Shown piece by piece: positions 6,059 through 11,145 of a stretch of 11,145 bases of DNA (positions within the stretch are counted from its first letter, which is position 1; each line of letters opens with the position of its first letter). The translations under genes were made by a program, and so were the position numbers. The stretch comes from Haemophilus sp. (GTDB taxonomy: Bacteria; Pseudomonadota; Gammaproteobacteria; Enterobacterales; Pasteurellaceae): contig JAHZCF010000048.1 of assembly GCA_019423005.1 (NCBI GenBank), positions 1 to 11,145 of the forward strand. The letters run 5' to 3'. The notes under the pieces were generated by a model. That model did not search any database, had not been told where the DNA came from, and was given only the letters and a program-made list of their open reading frames with translations.

Positions 6059-7747
6059 TTAATGTTGTGAGCGTTTTGCTATTTCTTCATCACGCAGTAC
6101 GCGTCGTAAAATTTTGCCTACATTACTTTTCGGTAATTCATCCCGAAACTCAATATCTTTCGGGACTTTATAACCCGTGAGATGTTGTCTGCAATGTTGG
6201 CGTAATTCATCACGCGTGAGGCTATCATCTTTCTTCACGACGAAGATTTTGATGGTTTCTCCCGACACTTCATGTGGCACACCGATAGCAACGACTTCAG
6301 CGACTTTATAATTTAGCATCACCACATCTTCGATTTCATTTGGATAAACATTAAAGCCTGAAACCAAGATCATGTCTTTTTTGCGGTCAACAATACGGAG
6401 GCTATAGCTCTCGTCCATAATGACGATATCACCCGTTGCCATCCAACCATCTTGAAGCACTTCAGCAGTCGCTTCTGGACGTTGCCAATAACCACGCATG
6501 ACTTGTTCACCTTTAACCCAAAGCTCTCCAGCTTCACCAAGTTGTGCTTCCGAGCCATCATCTTTGATAATTTTAATATCGGTATTTGGCACTGGTATAC
6601 CAATTGTACCATTGTGTTTCACCACATTAATCGGACAAGCTGCGATAAGTGGTGAGCATTCTGTCATACCATAACCCTCAATGATGTTACAGCCAGTTAA
6701 ATCATGCCAACGCGTTGCGACCGATTGTTGGATTGCCATACCGCCGCCAACAGAAAGTTTTAATCGTGAAAAATCCACTTCTTTGAAATTTTCATTATTA
6801 AGTAGCGCATTAAACAAGGTATTTACCCCTGTAATCGCTTCAAAGCGGTATTTTTTGAGCTCTTTAACAAAGCCATCAATATCACGTGGGTTCGTAATTA
6901 AGAGCGCAGTAACGCCAAGCTCTAAGAAGAGTAAACAGTTTACCGTTAAGGCAAAAACATGATAAAGCGGTAAAGCCAGTACAGCAATGCGTTGCTTCGC
7001 ATGATCGCCAATAAATGGCTCTGCAATCCACTTAGCTTGAAAAATATTGGTAATAATATTGCCATGTGTCAGCATTGCACCTTTGGCAACACCTGTTGTA
7101 CCGCCTGTATACTGTAAGAAAGCTAAATCTTCACGATCCACTTGTGGACGAACATATTGGCGATATTTACCAATACTTAACACTTCACGGAAAGTCACTG
7201 CATTCGGTAATTTATATTTTGGCACTAACTTTTTGACGTATTTCACAACAAAATTGACCAAATTACGCTTACCAAAAGAAAGCTGATCACCCATTCTTGT
7301 CAAAATTACATGTTTTACTTTAGTGTTAAACACGATTTTTTCCAAGGTTGAAGCGAAGTTTGAAACAACAACAATCGCCGTTGCACCGCTGTCTTGTAAC
7401 TGATGTTCTAATTCACGTGGGGTGTAAAGTGGATTCACGTTTACGACAACTAGGCCCGCACGTAAGATACCGAAAAGCGCAATAGGATATTGCAATAAAT
7501 TAGGCATCATGAGAGCAACACGATCGCCACGTTTTAATTTCAATTCATTTTGTAGATATGCAGCAAATGCACGGCTTCGCTCTTCTAATTTGCGAAAAGT
7601 CAGCACTTGTCCCATATTGATATAAGCAGGACGGTCTGGATGCTCACGAATTGCTTTATCTAAAATATCGAGAATCGAATCATATTTTGAGGTATCCAGC
7701 GTGGTGGGTGAACCTTCTGGATAATTTTGAAACCAAACTTTTTCCAT
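6059..7747 (-). CDS. fadD: Long-chain-fatty-acid--CoA ligase
   Basis: Activates exogenous long-chain fatty acids to acyl-CoA through an acyl-adenylate, acting at the inner face of the inner membrane. The 562 residues match E. coli FadD (561), with very high similarity throughout. The ATP-binding loop YTGGTTGVAKG lies at 213-223 and the adenylate motif EGYGMTEC at about 357-364. The family FACS signature starts at DGWMATGDI and runs to RKKD (433-458), and the C-terminal catalytic Lys is in SNVGKILRR (about 545). The ATG at 7747 has an AAGGA site 6 bases upstream (7754-7758). It lies 46 bases after the Slp gene with no GC-rich terminator between, so cotranscription with the upstream genes is likely. 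A hairpin follows the stop. I recall that members of this family of bacteria often lack a full beta-oxidation set; if so, the product may feed phospholipid synthesis rather than degradation. Confidence 0.96.
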   Translation of the reverse strand: MEKVWFQNYPEGSPTTLDTSKYDSILDILDKAIREHPDRPAYINMGQVLTFRKLEERSRAFAAYLQNELKLKRGDRVALMMPNLLQYPIALFGILRAGLVVVNVNPLYTPRELEHQLQDSGATAIVVVSNFASTLEKIVFNTKVKHVILTRMGDQLSFGKRNLVNFVVKYVKKLVPKYKLPNAVTFREVLSIGKYRQYVRPQVDREDLAFLQYTGGTTGVAKGAMLTHGNIITNIFQAKWIAEPFIGDHAKQRIAVLALPLYHVFALTVNCLLFLELGVTALLITNPRDIDGFVKELKKYRFEAITGVNTLFNALLNNENFKEVDFSRLKLSVGGGMAIQQSVATRWHDLTGCNIIEGYGMTECSPLIAACPINVVKHNGTIGIPVPNTDIKIIKDDGSEAQLGEAGELWVKGEQVMRGYWQRPEATAEVLQDGWMATGDIVIMDESYSLRIVDRKKDMILVSGFNVYPNEIEDVVMLNYKVAEVVAIGVPHEVSGETIKIFVVKKDDSLTRDELRQHCRQHLTGYKVPKDIEFRDELPKSNVGKILRRVLRDEEIAKRSQH

Positions 7748-7793
7748 TTTTTATCCTTATTCTTTGGAAAATTTTCTTAATTTTATCATTTAG

Positions 7794-8336
7794 TTAGTAG
7801 AGATAATAGCGAATTTCAGGCTCGCCATACCAATAATATGGTCGTCGACCAAAAAAGCCCCAATCATCCCACATATCATCTGGATAATAATAGCTTTGAG
7901 AAAGCTTCCAGACACGATAATGATTGGTTTGAATTACAGGGTAAGTGTAGCTTGCCTGATCAACCTTGCCTTGTTCTGTTTTCAATAAGGTGCCGCCAAT
8001 TGTAATAAATTGGTCTTTTAAACTTTCAGGCTCAACAAAACCATCAAGATAAGTAATAAAACGTCCATTAGGTTGTTCATCAATCATCGGTTTTGCTGAG
8101 GTTGAATAAACTGGATAGCTTAATACTTCAATTTTAGTTTTATTCGACAAGGCTTGTGCGGTTAATACTTTTCCACCTAAACGAATTGATTTGCACTGAC
8201 AGCTATAATCACTCGGTTGAATTGAAGATAATGATTTTAAAGTAAACTGCTCTTTTTCCAGCCCTTTTGGTGCATTGACACATCCCACTAATGCGGCTGA
8301 AAGTGCGGTCAAAACTAAGATCGTTTTTTTATTCAT
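7794..8336 (-). CDS. yeaY: Slp-family outer-membrane lipoprotein (YeaY-like)
   Basis: A 180-residue lipoprotein of the Slp family. The signal peptide starts MNKKTILVLTALSAA and ends in the lipobox LVGC, with lipidation at Cys19 of this start. Family-type segments follow: RLGGKVL, KIEVLSYPV, AKPMIDEQPNGRF, DGFVEPESLKDQFITIGG and YRVWKL. The C-terminus is rich in Tyr, Trp and Gly/Arg, as in E. coli YeaY. The ATG at 8336 is chosen because AAGGAG (8343-8348) lies exactly 6 bases upstream; a TTG at 8342 in the same frame would touch that site and cannot be served by it. It follows tsaB by 20 bases and precedes fadD, the position I recall for yeaY in E. coli, hence the symbol. Molecular function of Slp/YeaY is not established beyond outer-membrane location. 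A CQC pair after the mature N-terminus is unusual. Confidence 0.88.
   Translation of the reverse strand: MNKKTILVLTALSAALVGCVNAPKGLEKEQFTLKSLSSIQPSDYSCQCKSIRLGGKVLTAQALSNKTKIEVLSYPVYSTSAKPMIDEQPNGRFITYLDGFVEPESLKDQFITIGGTLLKTEQGKVDQASYTYPVIQTNHYRVWKLSQSYYYPDDMWDDWGFFGRRPYYWYGEPEIRYYLY
8301..8309 (+). repeat. DNA uptake signal in the Slp-family signal peptide
   Basis: Exact AAGTGCGGT. On the coding strand it reads Thr-Ala-Leu within LTALSAALVGC, the hydrophobic core next to the lipobox. The same Thr-Ala-Leu solution is used in the other lipoprotein of this window. Confidence 0.9.
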
Positions 8337-8342
8337 CTTCAA

Positions 8343-8348
8343 CTCCTT
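8343..8348 (-). promoter_or_regulatory. Strong ribosome binding site that sets the Slp-family gene start
   Basis: AAGGAG on the minus strand, within the 20-base gap after tsaB. The spacing of 6 bases to the ATG at 8336 is optimal; the spacing to the upstream TTG (8342) is zero. Confidence 0.85.
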
Positions 8349-8356
8349 TTTGAAAA

Positions 8357-9067
8357 TTATTCACGCCCAGGTAATTTTTTCCAAGTTACTTCATTGCGCA
8401 AATAAACAGGCTCAATCTCTAAGTCAGATATGACTTTATTCTGCATATAATCTGTTAAAGCAAGCTCAAGCATATATTGTGCAGAAGGTAAAATAATATC
8501 ACTTCCTTCTAAGCCACTTTCTCTAAATTGAGGATACGCAGCCCAACCTGTTCCGACTCGGTATGCAGATAAATCTGAAAGCTGCTCAAGCACTTTTTCT
8601 GGTTGGCAAACTTGTTCTTCAATAACGGGGTTCCATTGAAAAAACTCACCCAATTCTGACCGCACTTTTTCTCGTTTTACTTGAGAAAAATAAACTTCAT
8701 TCATTCTCGCATCAATGGCAGCTACCACATTTTCAGCTTGATGTAATTCAAATGCAGCCTGAGCCATTGCTGTTAAATTTGATACCGCAATAACAGGTAA
8801 ATCAGCACCAAATGCAAGCCCTTGAGCAATCCCTGCACCAACACGAACACCAGTAAAACTACCAGGACCGCGTCCAAATGCTAACGCATCTACTTGCTTC
8901 AAATTGATACCTGAATTGGCAAGTAACTCATCAATCATTGGAAGAATACGTTTTGTGTGTGTACGTTGCGCTAATTCATCTAAATATGTTTTTTCGCCTT
9001 TATGCCAAAGTGCAACAGAACAGGCTTCTGTTGAAGTATCAAGTGCTAATAAGGTGATATTTTTCAT
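8357..9067 (-). CDS. tsaB: tRNA threonylcarbamoyladenosine biosynthesis protein TsaB
   Basis: A non-catalytic ASKHA-fold partner in the TsaB-TsaD-TsaE complex, which makes t6A at position 37 of tRNAs that read ANN codons. TsaB binds and stabilises TsaD in the cytosol. The 236 residues compare with about 231 in E. coli. Family landmarks are ALDTSTEACSVALW (8-21), THTKRILPMI (36-45), GRGPGSFTGVR (65-75) and AIDARMNEVYF (117-127). The C-terminal AEPVYLRN-type ending appears here as IEPVYLRNEVTWKKLPGRE. The ATG at 9067 lies two bases after the yoaA stop, with only a weak GGA site inside the end of yoaA, so translation is probably coupled to yoaA. Essential in most bacteria studied. Identification is very secure. 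Confidence 0.97.
   Translation of the reverse strand: MKNITLLALDTSTEACSVALWHKGEKTYLDELAQRTHTKRILPMIDELLANSGINLKQVDALAFGRGPGSFTGVRVGAGIAQGLAFGADLPVIAVSNLTAMAQAAFELHQAENVVAAIDARMNEVYFSQVKREKVRSELGEFFQWNPVIEEQVCQPEKVLEQLSDLSAYRVGTGWAAYPQFRESGLEGSDIILPSAQYMLELALTDYMQNKVISDLEIEPVYLRNEVTWKKLPGRE
8659..8667 (-). repeat. DNA uptake signal inside tsaB
   Basis: Exact copy on the coding strand of tsaB, read as Lys-Val-Arg in the segment REKVRSEL, a variable surface stretch of the protein. Confidence 0.9.
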
Positions 9068-9069
9068 TA

Positions 9070-10992
9070 TTAATCCATTTTCTCATTTTGTAAGAATTGT
9101 ACCACTTTGTTGAGATCTCGGGTACGGGTTGAATTAGGTAAACTTTTTAGAAAGGTTTCACCGTAATTTCGCATAACAAGACGATTATCACAAATAATTA
9201 CCGCACCACGATCTGTTACATCTCGAATTAGGCGCCCTACACCTTGTTTCAGCGTAATAACCGCTTCAGGGATCTGTATATCATTAAATGGATCACCTCC
9301 TTGTAATCGGCAATCTTCAATGCGTGCTTTTAATAAAGGTTCATCTGGTGCAGTAAAAGGCAATTTATCAATAATGACTAAGGAAAGTGCATCACCACGG
9401 ACATCCACGCCTTCCCAAAAGCTAGAAGTAGCAACTAGCACACTATGGGGTTCATGAATAAATTGTTCGAGTAATTTTGCTTTAGGCATTTCACCTTGTA
9501 ATAAGATAGAAAGCTCACTATTTTCTCTAAAATACTCTGCCAAGCCTCTCATCATTAAATAGGAAGTACAAAGCACAAAGCATCGCCCTTTATTCGCTTC
9601 AATGATAGGCAACAACACGTCACCAAGAGATTGCAACGTATTATTTTGATTTGTTGCCGGTAAATAACGTGGTACACAAAGTAGCGATTGATTAGGATAA
9701 TCAAAAGGACTGTGAAGAATTTTTTGTTCTGCCTCCTCAATTCCAAGTCGCTGACAGAAATGATTAAAAGTGCCACCGACTTCAAGAGTGGCTGAGGTGA
9801 AAATCCAAGCAGCGTCTTTATTATTTAGCTGTTCGCCAAATTTATCTGCGACAGTGAGTGGCGTAATATGTAAACCAAATTGTCGCCCCATACTTTCGTA
9901 CCAATAACAATAGCCAACAATGGTCGTATCACAAAGACGAATTAATTGATTCTTGATACTTTCAGTGCGTTCAAAAATACTATCCAAAGTCTGAGAGCGA
10001 CCTAATGCAATCTTGATCACTTCAGAAAGAAACTCAATTTTTTCTTGTAATAATTCAACCGATTTTTTGACCGCACTTTGCTTAAATAGCTCACGCCAAT
10101 TTCCTCGCTGATTTCCCTCACCAAGAAGAAGACGGAAATCCTGAATGACTTTAAGCAAGGTATCTGCAGTTGTGCCAAGTTGCGGCATATCTTTCAATTC
10201 TGTACGATAAACAATATTGATATCTTTACATAAATCAAATAGCTGGCGAGATGTTAATGATTGGCCAAAGTACTGGCTTGCTATATCGGGAAGTTGATGT
10301 GCTTCATCAAAAATAATAACTTCTGCATTGGGAATAAGCTCACCAAAACCACTTTCTTTTACAGCCATATCAGCAAAGAAAAGATGATGATTTACTATGA
10401 CAAGATCCGCATTTAGCGCTTTTTTACGAGCTTGTGCGACATAGCATTCAGCGTAGTTAGGACAATCTGTTCCCAAACAACTTTCTGCCGTGCTCGTCAA
10501 TTGAGGCAAAATTGGGCTATCTTCAGCCAATTCAATACATTCGGTCAAATCACCTGTTTTCGTCGCATTATTCCATTTTCTTACTTTACTTAAATCGGCT
10601 AAAACAGATTTATCCCCAAGCACACCTTGAGCAATAACTTGATCCAGACGCTCCAAACACAAATAATTGGATCGTCCTTTCAATAACGCAATTTTTCCAG
10701 AATAATTTAAGGCTTTTTTTATGGCAGGTAGATCTCTTGAAAAAAGTTGATCTTGTAGATTTTTAGAGCCGGTTGAAATGATTGTTTTTTTTCCTGCAAT
10801 AAGTGCCGGCGCCAAATAAGCAAAAGTCTTTCCAGTACCCGTTCCAGCTTCTACAACAAGCGGTCTCTTATTTTGGATAGCATATCCTACTGATTGAGCC
10901 ATTTCGAGCTGTTCTGCTCGTGGCTTAAATCCTTTGATATTCTTACTCAATTCGCCATCACTGGAAAAGATCTTACTTATCTGTTTTTTCAT
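9070..10992 (-). CDS. yoaA: YoaA, DinG/XPD-family iron-sulfur DNA helicase
   Basis: A superfamily 2 5'-to-3' helicase of the XPD/DinG group. E. coli YoaA works with the clamp-loader protein HolC (chi) in tolerance of replication-fork damage. The 640 residues match the E. coli length of about 636. A Q-motif-like FKPRAEQLEMA lies at 22-32 and Walker A AGTGTGKT at 49-56. Four cysteines fit the 4Fe-4S cluster: Cys112, Cys172, Cys177 and Cys183. The DEAH box is at 229-232 (IIFDEAHQLPD), motif V-like SSFWEGVDVRGD at about 523-534, and motif VI QGVGRLIR at 583-590. Full length with all motifs, so active as far as sequence shows. DinG proper is longer and differs at the C-terminus; order next to tsaB supports YoaA. 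The ATG at 10992 lacks a clear ribosome site. First gene of the likely yoaA-tsaB-yeaY-fadD unit, downstream of an rRNA terminator. Confidence 0.94.
   Translation of the reverse strand: MKKQISKIFSSDGELSKNIKGFKPRAEQLEMAQSVGYAIQNKRPLVVEAGTGTGKTFAYLAPALIAGKKTIISTGSKNLQDQLFSRDLPAIKKALNYSGKIALLKGRSNYLCLERLDQVIAQGVLGDKSVLADLSKVRKWNNATKTGDLTECIELAEDSPILPQLTSTAESCLGTDCPNYAECYVAQARKKALNADLVIVNHHLFFADMAVKESGFGELIPNAEVIIFDEAHQLPDIASQYFGQSLTSRQLFDLCKDINIVYRTELKDMPQLGTTADTLLKVIQDFRLLLGEGNQRGNWRELFKQSAVKKSVELLQEKIEFLSEVIKIALGRSQTLDSIFERTESIKNQLIRLCDTTIVGYCYWYESMGRQFGLHITPLTVADKFGEQLNNKDAAWIFTSATLEVGGTFNHFCQRLGIEEAEQKILHSPFDYPNQSLLCVPRYLPATNQNNTLQSLGDVLLPIIEANKGRCFVLCTSYLMMRGLAEYFRENSELSILLQGEMPKAKLLEQFIHEPHSVLVATSSFWEGVDVRGDALSLVIIDKLPFTAPDEPLLKARIEDCRLQGGDPFNDIQIPEAVITLKQGVGRLIRDVTDRGAVIICDNRLVMRNYGETFLKSLPNSTRTRDLNKVVQFLQNEKMD
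10070..10078 (-). repeat. DNA uptake signal inside yoaA
   Basis: Exact copy on the coding strand of yoaA, read as Ser-Ala-Val in KQSAVKKS, in the poorly conserved middle of the helicase between the iron-sulfur/DEAH region and the second motor domain. Confidence 0.9.
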
Positions 10993-11020
10993 AATGCTTG
11001 CTATCTAGAAATAGGCGAAG

Positions 11021-11029
11021 ATTTTATCA
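11021..11029 (-). promoter_or_regulatory. Candidate extended -10 promoter for yoaA
   Basis: TGATAAAAT on the minus strand fits the TGN-plus-hexamer form of an extended -10 element, 29-37 bases before the yoaA ATG, with no good -35. It is the best candidate between the rRNA terminator and yoaA. AT-rich context makes it uncertain. Confidence 0.3.
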
Positions 11030-11070
11030 TTATTAGACTCATTTATGTATGAATTCTAATATTTTATATA

Positions 11071-11104
11071 AAACAAAAAACCCCAAGCCATTCAGCTCGG
11101 GGTT
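11071..11104 (-). terminator. rRNA operon terminator
   Basis: On the minus strand, a 10-bp stem AACCCCGAGC / GCTTGGGGTT (11095-11104 and 11079-11088, one G-U pair, 6-base loop) runs directly into TTTTTTGTTT. It lies about 10 bases after the 5S 3' end, a strong intrinsic terminator closing the rRNA operon before yoaA. Confidence 0.93.
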
Positions 11105-11114
11105 CTACATTCAG

Positions 11115-11145
11115 TACCTGGCGGTGTCCTACTCTCACATGGGGA
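11115..11145 (-). rRNA. rrf: 5S ribosomal RNA, 3' end only
   Basis: The minus strand reads TCCCCATGTGAGAGTAGGAC and then a CCGCCAGG ending. This is the conserved 3' part of bacterial 5S rRNA (helices IV/V and the 3' strand of helix I). About 31 bases are present; the rest lies beyond the window. The exact 3' end is set by analogy with E. coli and may be off by one or two bases. A terminator follows, so this is the end of an rRNA operon. Confidence 0.92.

Noticed and set aside
8337..8342. Two-codon longer N-terminus of the Slp-family gene from TTG at 8342
   Set aside because: AAGGAG abuts the TTG with no spacing, while the ATG at 8336 has optimal spacing and a normal signal-peptide start.
10785..10792. 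Run of eight Ts in yoaA as a phase-variation tract
   Set aside because: It encodes ordinary Lys residues in a housekeeping helicase. Contingency tracts in Haemophilus are usually tetranucleotide repeats or longer runs, and none were seen in the window.
1..11145. CRISPR array, insertion sequence, prophage or tRNA gene
   Set aside because: No regularly spaced repeats, transposase motifs, terminal inverted repeats around genes, phage genes or tRNA-like sequence were seen. The regular short repeats are uptake signals and the stalk units.

Overview
The window looks like chromosomal DNA of a Pasteurellaceae bacterium of the Haemophilus influenzae / H. parainfluenzae / Aggregatibacter / Pasteurella multocida branch. 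Eleven exact copies of the 9-base DNA uptake signal AAGTGCGGT (either strand) were counted by eye in 11.1 kb, where chance predicts about 0.1. The DNA is AT-rich and the housekeeping proteins closely resemble their E. coli counterparts. The exact species cannot be fixed from this stretch.

Layout, left to right. (1) 1-1088, plus strand: the C-terminal 361 codons of phosphate acetyltransferase (pta). Everything after it is on the minus strand. (2) 1192-4463: a two-gene surface module. The promoter-proximal gene (2703-4463) encodes a lipoprotein with a very long Ala/Lys/Glu-rich, TolA-like coiled-coil stalk and a C-terminal domain that looks like the TbpB / Slam-dependent lipoprotein beta-barrel. 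The gene after it (1192-2643) encodes a Slam (DUF560) outer-membrane translocon. A GC-rich hairpin with a T tract sits between the two. (3) 4464-4837: an AT-rich regulatory region with a textbook CRP site, a weak Fur-like site and a terminator. (4) 4838-10992: rnd, fadD, a Slp-family lipoprotein (yeaY-like), tsaB and yoaA. This is the same order and orientation I recall for the E. coli block yoaA-tsaB-yeaY-fadD-rnd. (5) 11071-11145: the terminator and 3' end of a 5S rRNA gene on the minus strand, so the block lies directly downstream of an rRNA operon and is read in the same direction.

How it fits together. yoaA, tsaB and the Slp gene are packed with 2- and 20-base gaps, and fadD follows after 46 bases with no GC-rich terminator between. 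A perfect 10-bp hairpin directly after fadD separates it from rnd. The lipoprotein-Slam pair is the accessory element. Slam proteins are known to move specific surface lipoproteins across the outer membrane, so the stalked lipoprotein is the likely client. The pair lies between two near-identical, same-orientation terminators built from inverted uptake signals (1114-1169 and 4776-4831). Removing one repeat plus everything between would leave pta and rnd converging on one terminator, which suggests the module is an insertable or removable cassette. Its ligand is unknown. No TonB-dependent receptor is visible beside it.
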